Positions 9,224 through 18,600 of a stretch of DNA of 38,668 nt are shown one piece after another. Made by a program: the position numbers and the translations under genes. The DNA comes from a virus. Positions within the stretch are counted from its first letter, which is position 1. Every line of letters begins with the position of its first letter. The DNA lies in the IMG/VR virus record IMGVR_UViG_3300032315_000218, positions 1 through 38,668 of that record; one strand, 5' to 3'. The notes below the pieces were generated by a model. The model did no database searches and was not told the origin of the DNA. It saw nothing but the letters and a program-made list of their open reading frames with translations.

Positions 9224-10083
9224 TGGCTATTACCCCACTTCGCCCATCTAAAGCGCCTAACTTACTAGTTGCGCCTATTGTTTATGACCAGCGCTACATT
9301 GATCAGCTTAATAATGCACTACGCCTTTATTTCAACCAGATTGATAATGGCATGGCATCCTTGCTGTCTCCTGCTGGTGGGGGTCTTTTACAGTTCCCAA
9401 ATGGTGCATTTTCTCAAGACGGTTTTACAACCTTGACTAACGCCATACCAAACTCAAGTTCAACGGCGGCTATTGTTGTAGCCTCAACCGCTAACTTTGC
9501 ATCCGCTGGTACGATTCTGATTGGTAAAGAATTAATTAGTTATACAGGCAAAACTGCCACCTCATTTACAGGAATTACCCGTTCACAGTACGGTTCTAGT
9601 GGCGCTGCTCATTCTGCTGGAGTTTATGTAACTGAAGCCCAGGCAGTGCCATCTGCAACTACTGCTTTACAAGTCCCATTTGATACAACAGATGTCAGCA
9701 ATCAGATAGCTCTAGACCCCGCAGATAATACTAAAATTGTCTTTGCTGTAGCTGGTTATTACAACATACAGTTTAGCGCTCAGCTTCTAAACCCCAAGAG
9801 TTCAATAGATAACGTATCTTTTTGGTTTAGAAAAAATACAAATGACATACCAAATACAGCTGGTGTTTCTACGGTTCCAACAGGCCCTAGTGCTAATTTA
9901 GGCGCTACATTAACATCTTGGAACATAGTAATACCTGTAAATGCTGGGGATAACATTCAGTTAATGATGAGTTCAGTTTCTGGAGATACGGTAATTGGTA
10001 CATATCCCCCTGGCACAGCTCCAGTTAGCCCAGCTTCTCCAGCTGTAATTCTTACCGCAACGTTTGTTTCGGCGCTATATTGA
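9223..10083 (+). CDS. Virion protein with C1q/TNF-like jelly-roll C-terminus
   Basis: In the 286-residue product, residues 1-60 include YDQRYIDQLNNALRLYFNQI, a helical segment seen in small phage tail proteins. A middle part (TAAIVVASTANFASAGTILI ... GKELISYTG) forms a small beta domain frequent in phage fibres. The C-terminal 130 residues (VFAVAGYYNIQFSAQL, WFRKNTNDIPN, WNIVIPVNAGDNIQLMMSS) have the strand pattern of C1q/TNF-like trimeric jelly rolls. It is translationally coupled to the upstream gene through TAATG. A trimeric surface or tail-tip role is inferred. Confidence 0.7.
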   Translation: MAITPLRPSKAPNLLVAPIVYDQRYIDQLNNALRLYFNQIDNGMASLLSPAGGGLLQFPNGAFSQDGFTTLTNAIPNSSSTAAIVVASTANFASAGTILIGKELISYTGKTATSFTGITRSQYGSSGAAHSAGVYVTEAQAVPSATTALQVPFDTTDVSNQIALDPADNTKIVFAVAGYYNIQFSAQLLNPKSSIDNVSFWFRKNTNDIPNTAGVSTVPTGPSANLGATLTSWNIVIPVNAGDNIQLMMSSVSGDTVIGTYPPGTAPVSPASPAVILTATFVSALY

Positions 10084-10120
10084 TGATAAACTTGACACCA
10101 AATAACCCCAAGGTACGCTT

Positions 10121-11749
10121 ATGAGCCTACATACCGCAGCAAAATACCTAGAGTCCCGTGGTAGGGGCAACGACAAGATGCTCGTTCATATGACCCCTAG
10201 TGAAGTTAAGGGGTTACAAAGTTTGGCTATGGCTGCTGGGGGATCTCTTTCAATTAACCCAGAAACAGGTCTTGCAGAAGCAGGGTTTTTAGAATCTCTT
10301 CTTCCAATGCTAGCTGGCGCAGGTTTAATGATGATTCCAGGAGTTGGGCCTTTAGCCGCTGCTGGTATGGTTGGGGGCGTTACTGGTATTGCTACTGGAA
10401 GCCTAGAAAAAGGCTTAATGGCTGGCCTTGGCGCATATGGTGGCGCTGGTATAGCAGGTAGTTTATCTAGTGCTGGAGGTTCTGCGTTAGCTGAGGCGGG
10501 GGGTAAAGCTGCTACTGACTTAGGCGAACAAGCCCTTACAAATACAGCAACTCAAGCTTTACCTGCTGGGTACGATGTTGCTGGAAGTGCGTTCAGCCCA
10601 ACTGAAATGCTGTCTGGTTCTGTAAATCCAACCCAGTTTGCAGGGGCGCAAGCAAACGCAGCTCAAAGCGTACTAACCCCACAAAATTTTCCAGGCTTAG
10701 CACCAGGGCAGCTAAGTGGTATTCAGTCTGCAGTGCCAGGTATGGCCAATCCAATTGAAGGTGTACGCGCTGCTGGTATGGCTAATGCTACTACTGGGTT
10801 AACTCCAACAACGGCTATGGGTAAGGGTCTTAGTGCAATAACTAGCTCACCCAGTGCAGCGGGTAGCTTCCTTAAAGACAACATACTTAGTATAGGCGCT
10901 GCTGCAGTTCCAGTTTTAGCACAAGATACCCAAGATGCCCAAGGTTATCAGCCGATGACGGAAGAAGAGGAAAGCAACTTACAACGCATTTCTCCTAATT
11001 TTAAAGCTATGCGGCCCACCACTCCAAATCCTTACTATCGGGCCCAATATCCAACGTATGCTGCGGAAGGTGGCATTATGTCGTCGTATCAGTCTGGCGG
11101 TCCAGTTGAGCGCATGAGTCAGATGAACACAGCTTTAAACCCCCAAGGTGGTCTATATCCACAAGGTATGGTTGATAAGACTCAATATGCCGTACCAACA
11201 CAACGCCCTACTAGCATGGAAGTATTAGATGCAGGTGCCCAAAGAACGTTTGCTGCGGGTGGTATTGCCCGTTACGCTCCTGGTGGAGTTGCTCACTTAC
11301 CTGTAAAAGGTACATACCGTGATTCTGACTCAGCTACGGCAAACAAAGATGCCTACGAAGCTGCGATGATTCGCCTAAACAAAATTCGCAAAGGCGCTAA
11401 CTTATCTAGTGTTAGCATGCCTAAGTCTAATATTAAGGGTTTGGGTGACTTACCTGAACTTGCAGCGGGAGGTAGCCTAGGAGGATATTCAGATGGTGGT
11501 CGCATGCTTAAAGGGCTTGGTGATGGTATGTCTGACTCTATTCCTGCTACGATTGGTAACAAACAACCCGCTAGATTGGCTGATGGTGAATTTGTGGTTC
11601 CAGCCGATGTAGTTTCTCATTTAGGTAACGGCTCTACAGATGCGGGTGCTAAGAAGCTTTACAGCATGATGGACAAGATTCGTAAAGCTCGTACGGGGAC
11701 AAAGAAACAAGGTAAGAAAATTAACCCTAACAAATATTTACCTGCGTAG
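10121..11749 (+). CDS. Probable internal virion/ejection protein with DGEFVVPA motif
   Basis: The 542-residue product has an N-terminal helical part with a hydrophobic Gly/Ala segment (about residues 65-120, LLPMLAGAGLMMIPGVGPLA) that could insert in membrane. The C-terminal half has repeated AAGG-x-x-x-x-Y-x-x-GG units and then MSDSIPATIG ... LADGEFVVPADVVSHLGNG, followed by a basic tail (KARTGTKKQGKKINPNKYL). The DSIPA ... DGEFVV pattern also occurs near the end of tape-measure proteins in long-tailed phages. Position ahead of the giant ejection protein suggests it is packaged inside the head and delivered through the envelope. AAGG ribosome site. Confidence 0.65.
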   Translation: MSLHTAAKYLESRGRGNDKMLVHMTPSEVKGLQSLAMAAGGSLSINPETGLAEAGFLESLLPMLAGAGLMMIPGVGPLAAAGMVGGVTGIATGSLEKGLMAGLGAYGGAGIAGSLSSAGGSALAEAGGKAATDLGEQALTNTATQALPAGYDVAGSAFSPTEMLSGSVNPTQFAGAQANAAQSVLTPQNFPGLAPGQLSGIQSAVPGMANPIEGVRAAGMANATTGLTPTTAMGKGLSAITSSPSAAGSFLKDNILSIGAAAVPVLAQDTQDAQGYQPMTEEEESNLQRISPNFKAMRPTTPNPYYRAQYPTYAAEGGIMSSYQSGGPVERMSQMNTALNPQGGLYPQGMVDKTQYAVPTQRPTSMEVLDAGAQRTFAAGGIARYAPGGVAHLPVKGTYRDSDSATANKDAYEAAMIRLNKIRKGANLSSVSMPKSNIKGLGDLPELAAGGSLGGYSDGGRMLKGLGDGMSDSIPATIGNKQPARLADGEFVVPADVVSHLGNGSTDAGAKKLYSMMDKIRKARTGTKKQGKKINPNKYLPA

Positions 11750-11758
11750 GAGAACAGC

Positions 11759-12322
11759 ATGGGCGGAATGGTTTCTGGAGCAGCACAAAAAATAAGTTCA
11801 ACCCCCCCTAGTGGTGGTAAATCAAGCCCAGCTCCTCAAAATGCATATGGCTCATCTTATCAAGCCCCCGCGGCAAACGTATATCAACCTTCTTATCTCG
11901 CCCCTCAACAAGGTATGGGTGGTGGTAAATCTAGCGGTTTAGGTGTTGGTGGTTATGGTGCTGCCCCCGCATTTCAACAACAAATGATGCAACCTCAATT
12001 TAACCCGTACCAACAGCAACAATTTAACCCGTACCAACAACAGTTTGGCGGGTTCCAACAGCAACAAGGCGTTTCTGGACTGCAGGGTTTATACAACAAT
12101 ATGATGGGTCAACAACAGCAAATGCGGCAGCCAATGCAACGGCAGCCAATGCAACAGTATCAAGATCCAGCTTTACAATATAGACCTAACATGCAAAACG
12201 CACAGTCAGCTTTATCTAGAGTAAGACCTAGCGTACAAAGGCAAAACCAAGATGCGCAAGCTGCGCGTATTGCAGAATTAGAAGCTCAACTAGCAGGGTA
12301 CAACACACCATCAGGAGAGTAA
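11759..12322 (+). CDS. Gln-rich low-complexity virion protein
   Basis: The 187-residue product has about 120 residues of Gln, Pro, Gly, Tyr and Met (for example FNPYQQQQFNPYQQQFGGF and a repeated RQPMQ), ending in a short helix (AARIAELEAQLAGYN). No catalytic motif. A strong AGGAG lies seven bases before the ATG. The composition suggests an intrinsically disordered protein. Its place between internal-virion candidates suggests it is co-packaged or a linker/scaffold; this is inference. Confidence 0.65.
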   Translation: MGGMVSGAAQKISSTPPSGGKSSPAPQNAYGSSYQAPAANVYQPSYLAPQQGMGGGKSSGLGVGGYGAAPAFQQQMMQPQFNPYQQQQFNPYQQQFGGFQQQQGVSGLQGLYNNMMGQQQQMRQPMQRQPMQQYQDPALQYRPNMQNAQSALSRVRPSVQRQNQDAQAARIAELEAQLAGYNTPSGE

Positions 12323-12326
12323 TTAA

Positions 12327-12758
12327 ATGCTACAAAGCGCTCAATCGTTCGAGGCTAAAAAAGTTGCAGCAGAGATTTTATTAAAAGAAGTAGGTTTACA
12401 GCCATGCGGGGACTTAGAAGCCTTGTTTTGGACTGACGAAGAGAATAACATTGAGTGGGTGATAGGTTACACAGCATTTATTGGTAAAACCTGTCAGATG
12501 CATATGGTAAATCTAAAGGGTGGGTATACCCCTAAAGGTTTGTTATTTGGTGCTTTTGATTTCCCGTTTAATTATTGTGGGTTAGAAAAGACCTTTGGAA
12601 TTGTTAATAGTCTTAATGAAAAGGCTATGGAGTACGACCAGAAGTTAGGATTTAAAGAGGCTGTTCGCTTTCCCGGTATGCATGCAGACGGTGGCGATTT
12701 GGTGGTTTTTGAAATGGACAAAGCTGATTGCAGATGGATCAGGGAGCATAGAAAATGA
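12327..12758 (+). CDS. GNAT-fold protein (phage acetyltransferase-like)
   Basis: The 143-residue product ends with NEKAMEYDQKLGFKEAVRFP, then GMHADGGDLVVFEMDKADCRW. The NEKA-x-x-x-x-x-KLGF helix-turn is the C-terminal signature of GNAT acetyltransferases. The acetyl-CoA loop (R/Q-x-x-G-x-G/A) is not obvious, so activity is doubtful. In T7 the small internal-virion-related protein gp13 has a GNAT-like fold and is encoded just before the internal core genes, which is the position here; a similar assembly role is an analogy. SD AGGAG; it overlaps the next gene by four bases (ATGA). Confidence 0.7.
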   Translation: MLQSAQSFEAKKVAAEILLKEVGLQPCGDLEALFWTDEENNIEWVIGYTAFIGKTCQMHMVNLKGGYTPKGLLFGAFDFPFNYCGLEKTFGIVNSLNEKAMEYDQKLGFKEAVRFPGMHADGGDLVVFEMDKADCRWIREHRK

Positions 12759-15595
12759 ATTTACTCGGAATGAAACGGAAGCTGTTGCCACTTAGCGGAC
12801 CTATGGGCGGCGGTGGTAAAGGTGGCGGCGGTGGTGGTTCTCCTGGCCCTCAACAGGTTACTAGTACTACTACGTCTTCCAATATCCCTGAGTATGCACG
12901 TCCTTATGTAGAGAACATGCTTCAGTCTGCCCAAGCGCAGATTTATAACGATGACATGACGTCATTCCGCCCTTATGAGGCTTATAGTTCTGACCCTAAT
13001 AAATACTTTGCTGGTTTTTCTCCAATGCAACAAGAAGCACAGCAAGCTGCTTATAACTTGCAAACTCCAGGTCAATTTGGATTAGGTTCTGAATTAGCAG
13101 GGCAGGCTGGTATTCAGTCTTTGGGCGCGCAACAACAAGCAAATTTTTTAGGTAATCAAGCTTTAGGTTATGGGCAAGCTGGCTCTATGTATGGTGGTGC
13201 GGGTGCCGAACAAGCAATGCAAGCCGCTCAACGTGCGCAACAACAAGCTCAAATGTACGGACGCCAAGGTGCGGGTTATGGCGCTGCTGCTGCAGGGTTA
13301 TCCCCACAAGCGCAGATGTACGGTCAGCAAGCTGCTGATATTGGTATGGGTGGTTTAGGTTTTGGTGCTATGGGCGCTGGGTATGGTGGTCGCGGTGCGC
13401 AAGCTGCAGAACAAGGGTTTGGTGCAGGTGCACAGTTTGCACAACAAGCTACTGATCCAAGAGCTACCCAAGCATATATGTCTCCCTATATGCAAAATGT
13501 GGTGGATTATCAGAAATCTCAAGCTCTTCGTGACTTTGGTATTGGTCAAGGCATGCGCCAAGCTGGTGCTGTTGCTAAGGGTGCGTTTGGTGGAAGCCGT
13601 CAAGCAATTGAAAATGCTGAAGCACAACGCAATTTAAACTCTCAACTTCAAGGTATCGAAGCTACAGGCGCACAAAAAGCATTTGAAGATGCACAGCGTC
13701 AACAACAGTTTGGCGCTAACTTAGGACTCCAAGGATTACAAGCAGGTTATGGCGGTCTTGGCATTGGTATGCAAGGTGCTCAAACAGGGCTACAAGGGCT
13801 TGGTACTGCAATGCAAGGCCAACAAGCAGGGTTAGCTGGTTTAGGTCAAGCCGGTAGTTTGCTTGGTCAGGGTATGCAAGGTGCTGGTGTAGGTTTATCT
13901 GGCGTTGGGCAACAGTTAGGTGCTGGTCAGTTGGGGCTTCAAGGCACCGCACAGGGTATTCAAGGTGCTCAAGCTGGTCTCCAAGGTGTTCAAGGCGCTA
14001 CTCAAGCAGGGCAGTATGGCTTAGCGGGCTTAGGTCAAGGTATCCAAGCAGGGTCTGCATTAGGTAATTTAGGCGGTCAACAACTTGGTGCTCAACAAAA
14101 TATTATTAATACTCAAAGCACGCTAGGCGGACAGCAGCAGGCAATGGAACAGCAGAAGATTAATCAAGCTATCCAAGATTTTGCTACACAGCAGCAGTAT
14201 CCGTTCATGCAACTGGGTATGCTCAACAACTTACTCCGTGGCTTGCCAATGCAATCCATGAGCACTCAACAATATCAAGCTGCTCCTAGTATGCTAACCC
14301 AGGGTCTGGGCGCTGCAGGTACTTTAGCTGGCGCTTATAAAGCATTTGGTGCTAAAGAGGGTGGTGTTGTTAAAGGGCTAAAGGCTGGCGGGGCAGTAGC
14401 TAAATACGCCGCAGGAGGCAATACAAGCAGTGAGGTTGTTAATAGCGTTCGCGGCAAGTTAGCCCAAATGGATGAAGCTCAGCTACAACAAATAATGAAA
14501 ACATCATCAAGCCAAGAAGTTCGTGAAATGGCTGCTGAAGTGTTGATGGAAAAGAAAATGGCTATGCAGGCTGAACAACAAGCCCCGCAAGTACCAATGA
14601 GTGAAGGCATTGCAGCATTACCTGCTCCTACTATGGATCAAATGGCTGGTGGTGGCATTGTTGCCTTTGCTGAAGGTGATTTGGTTAACGAAGACGAAGA
14701 TTTAAAGTATCAAAACATGATACAACGCCAGCGTGAAGCTGCGGGTATTACAGGCCCAGCTAATACAAAATTTAAAGAGTTTTTGGCTTCCCAAGTAGGT
14801 GCTTTGCCCGGAATGAAAGAGCAAGCTAAGGGTCAGATGATGATGGACTACTTCTCTAACTTTGGTACACAGCCCGGCGGTGCACTCTTTGCTGGCCTTA
14901 AAGCAGCTAAAGAAGTTGGTCCACAATTTAAAGCAACTGCTGATAAGCTCAATAAAGCCGAAATGGACTTGATGAAAAGCCAAGCTGATCTTGAGCAGGC
15001 CGACCGCCTTGAGAAACTTGGTTTGGTTGATAAAGCAAATGCATTACGAGATAAATACGATGAGCGTGCAGCTGCTTACAAACGCACAATGGACGCTGCT
15101 AGGATTCAAGCTCAGGCATCTGCGGCTTCTGCTAACCGTGCTACTGACTTAGATAGAGATGCTGATGCGTACTTTAATCTGTTAGTTGGTGAAGGTATGG
15201 ATCCTAAAGATCCAAAAACCAAAGCACTTGCTCGCCAAAAAGCACGTGAAGGTGCGAACCCATACGCTCAAGGTAAACTTGACCTTCAAACCGAAGCCGC
15301 TATTACCAACCGTGAAAAAACAGATGACCAACTTGCAGCGTTGCGCACAAGACTTCTTATAGCGGACGAAAAAGACAAGCCGGGTATTTTGACTGATATG
15401 GAAACCCGTAGAAAAGAAATCCGTGCAGAAATTACCAAGGCACCTGTTCCTGGAACCCCTCCTCCCCCTGCTCCTGGTGCGCCTGCTCCTGTAACCCCTA
15501 TTACAAATGCCGACGGAACTATTACATACGAATCAGGACCTAAAAAAGGAACTTATAAGCCATTACCTGATGGTACATACCAAAAAATAAAGTAA
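12755..15595 (+). CDS. Large Gln/Gly/Ala-rich probable internal virion protein
   Basis: The 946-residue product has a glycine-run N-terminus (about residues 18-28), then a conserved stretch (NIPEYARPYVENMLQSAQAQ), then about 350 residues of repetitive GLQGLG/GAQ/QQ helical or collagen-like sequence. Next comes a segment with KAGGAVAKYAAGG and MAGGGIVAFAEGD motifs shared with the protein at 10121-11749. The C-terminus is a long charged helix region (about 715-890) and a Pro-rich tail. No catalytic motif. It is coupled by ATGA to the GNAT-like gene. A T7 gp15-like head-interior or ejection-channel component is the best contextual guess; homology is not visible. Confidence 0.65.
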   Translation: MNLLGMKRKLLPLSGPMGGGGKGGGGGGSPGPQQVTSTTTSSNIPEYARPYVENMLQSAQAQIYNDDMTSFRPYEAYSSDPNKYFAGFSPMQQEAQQAAYNLQTPGQFGLGSELAGQAGIQSLGAQQQANFLGNQALGYGQAGSMYGGAGAEQAMQAAQRAQQQAQMYGRQGAGYGAAAAGLSPQAQMYGQQAADIGMGGLGFGAMGAGYGGRGAQAAEQGFGAGAQFAQQATDPRATQAYMSPYMQNVVDYQKSQALRDFGIGQGMRQAGAVAKGAFGGSRQAIENAEAQRNLNSQLQGIEATGAQKAFEDAQRQQQFGANLGLQGLQAGYGGLGIGMQGAQTGLQGLGTAMQGQQAGLAGLGQAGSLLGQGMQGAGVGLSGVGQQLGAGQLGLQGTAQGIQGAQAGLQGVQGATQAGQYGLAGLGQGIQAGSALGNLGGQQLGAQQNIINTQSTLGGQQQAMEQQKINQAIQDFATQQQYPFMQLGMLNNLLRGLPMQSMSTQQYQAAPSMLTQGLGAAGTLAGAYKAFGAKEGGVVKGLKAGGAVAKYAAGGNTSSEVVNSVRGKLAQMDEAQLQQIMKTSSSQEVREMAAEVLMEKKMAMQAEQQAPQVPMSEGIAALPAPTMDQMAGGGIVAFAEGDLVNEDEDLKYQNMIQRQREAAGITGPANTKFKEFLASQVGALPGMKEQAKGQMMMDYFSNFGTQPGGALFAGLKAAKEVGPQFKATADKLNKAEMDLMKSQADLEQADRLEKLGLVDKANALRDKYDERAAAYKRTMDAARIQAQASAASANRATDLDRDADAYFNLLVGEGMDPKDPKTKALARQKAREGANPYAQGKLDLQTEAAITNREKTDDQLAALRTRLLIADEKDKPGILTDMETRRKEIRAEITKAPVPGTPPPPAPGAPAPVTPITNADGTITYESGPKKGTYKPLPDGTYQKIK

Positions 15596-15604
15596 GATAC
15601 TCTA

Positions 15605-18600
15605 ATGGCTAAAGACATCTTTACGGCAGAAGAGCTGGGGCTTGCTCCAGCACCAAAAACTATATTTACTGCTGAGGAGTTAGGGGTAACTGCGCCCAAA
15701 GAACAAAAAGATATTTTTACTTTTGAAGAATTATTTGGGGTGCCTTCACCTAAAATCTCTTCTCCTGAGTCTTCTGTAACCGTTGAGGGTGCACCTGATA
15801 TAAGAAAAGAAGTAGAAGTTAGCGGAGCTACAAGTAACCCGTTTAAAGGTTTAGGAGCCCGAGCTGTAACACTGCTTGGTTCTGGTATTGAAGGTGTTGC
15901 TCGTGTTGGTGAATCCTTTGGTGACTACCTAGAAGAAAAGATGCCAATATCTGGCCTTTCAAAAGAAGAAATACAAAACAAACGCCAATTAGAACCTTTG
16001 TTTAAGTGGGCAGATTCTTTAAGAGACTATGGTAAAGATATTAATTACCAGCCTAGTCAAAAACTAGGTGACATTGCTGATAATCCAGCAACTATTGTGC
16101 CGTTTATTGCGGAACGTATTGTTACTTCAACCCCCGATATGGCTGCGGCAGTTGTTGCTTTTCCAGCGTATATAGCTACACGAACAAACGAAATACTAAA
16201 CGAACGTCTTAAAAATGATGGCAAAGACATAAAAGATGCAACTGTAAGTGATGTAGCTATTTCCGCAGGGGCAGCAGTTATTGAAGGGACACTTGAGCGC
16301 TTTGCTACTAAAGGCTTATTAAAACCAACTGCAGCTAAAACAGGCACTGGGCGTGTTGGTAAAGAGACTGCAATCCAGTCAGGTACTGAGGCTCTTGAAG
16401 AAGGTGCTAGTTATTTAGGTGGCGCTGCTGGTACTGTAAAAGGTGTTGACTATAAAGAACTTGGGCAAGCTATGCTTGAGGGCGCAATCGTCGGTGGTGG
16501 TCTTGGTGCAACTGTTCAAGGTACTAAAGAAGGGTATGACAAATACCAAGAGCGTGCGCAGGATAATGACTATAAAGAAGCGATGGCAACCATCCTTCAG
16601 GACAAAGGGTTCAGCCTTGCACCAAAACCTGAGCAGGACGAAGTTGTGCAGTCTGTGCTCGAAACTTCTAAAGAGAAACTATCATCTCTTGTAGATGACG
16701 TAAAAGAAACATTAGCTAGCTATCTACCAAGCAAAACGCCTGAAGCCTATGGTGAGCCTGGAGAAGTTAGTATTGAGCAGTTAACCTCACGGTACAAGGG
16801 TCTTGGTTTAACTCAGGAACAAGCACAAGAATTAGCTGTTGCTGACTTTACCGAAGCTGGCTTACCTATAAATATTCCTACTACCCCAATGGAGGCCCCA
16901 AGTGATCGAATTGAACCTATCGCCGGAACAACTGAGCCTGGCATTCCAGCACCTCAAATTCAAACTGAACTACAACCAATTGCCCCCGGAACTCCTGGAA
17001 TTAAACCTGGAGAATTGGGTGGAGCTCTCCCACCTGCTGGACCTGTTGGAAGCGGAGAAGCAGCTCAGCCGAGTGCATTAAAACCTGTAGACAGCTTTTT
17101 TGCGGACGTAGATAAAAAGCGTAATGTTGATTACAAAAGTAAAAATAGGCTTGTTTCAATGCCAATTGACCAGTTTTTGACGTTAGCTGAGCGATTAGAT
17201 ACACCTACCGCAGATAAGCAAGAGCGTGTTTCAAAAAAAATAAAAGCTGATGAACAGTTTAGCGAAGCACCATATTTGTATTTTGGTACTTGGTCTAGTG
17301 ATATGCCTGAAGGGCAAGCAAAAGTTACTGGGCATGAAGGTAGGCATAGAGCTATGCAACTCAAAAAAATGGGATATACCCATATGCCAGTGGAACTAAG
17401 AGGTGATATTCGTTGGAGTGAGCAAAACGACCCTACAAAAAACGATTACGCTGAAGCGTACCCTACACAGATTATTGGTGAAAATGGCGATGTAATGTCG
17501 TTTCCAGTACCAAGGGAAATGTCGACCGCACCGTACACAGACGCTCAACAAGCTGTAACCCCAGAGGCTGCACCTACGCTAGAAGCAGAACCTAAGGTAG
17601 TTACTAAAGGTAAAGCAGGTCGCCCTAAAGCCGTGTTAACTCCTGAAGAAACAGCTGCTAAGAAACAAGCTAGGGCTACACAAGTTAAAGAGTGGAAAGC
17701 AACTAATAAAGAGTTGTTAGCTGCCAGAGATGTTCTTGACCTACCAGCGCCAACTAGAGATAACTTTGCTAGTCAGGATGCGTACCTTGATTCCAGCATG
17801 CAATTTAGGGCTAACCGCAACAAGGCTTTAGATTTATTAAACGGTTTGGCTACAGGTGCTCGTCGTGACACCGCTTTGGGTAAAACTGCCAAGGAGGGTT
17901 TAGCAAACCCATCTATTACGCCACAAGAACTTGCATCGGTAAAAGAACGTGAGGCATTACGTAAAGGTACAGCCCGTTCGGAAGAGTTGCTTGAGTCCAC
18001 CAATGGCGAAGACAATCAAGAATTTACTAAGTTTACTAACGCTAGCCAAGCAATTAGCTGGGTAGCCAAGAACGGTAATGCCTTTGAGAAGTTTTTAGCT
18101 AAGCGCCTGGAGCCATTTCTACGTAACGTTAAGCTAGTAGTCGTAACTGACCCTAACACCGATATGCCCGCATCTCGTAGACAAGACTTTGTAGGTGCTA
18201 ACGGCATGTACTTTGAGTCTAAGAAAGAACGGGTAATTTACCTCGATGCTCAAGGTGGAATTAATAACACAGTATTCTTACACGAAGCCCTACACGGTGC
18301 AACCCTTGCACGTATTAACCGATACTTAGATGACATTGCTGAAGGCCGTGAGCCTAACCCTAAACTAGCTGAAGCTGTAGAAGAACTCAATGCCATTATG
18401 AAACGGGCTGGTCGGTTCTACGAAGCACTTAAAGCAGCTAACCTTACTGATGCCCGCACGGATGAGTTTGCACGAGTTAATGCCTTTGGCGACTTAAAAG
18501 AATTTGTGGCTTACGGTATGAGCTCCCCTGCTCTCCAAGAGTTTTTAATGCAGCTTCCAGGTATGTACGCAGGTGCTACTACTCAAGCACCACAAGGCTT

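Noticed and set aside
10092-10097. TTGACA before the 542-residue virion gene as a late promoter
   Set aside because: No -10 element at suitable distance; the 37-base gap is explained by the ribosome site.
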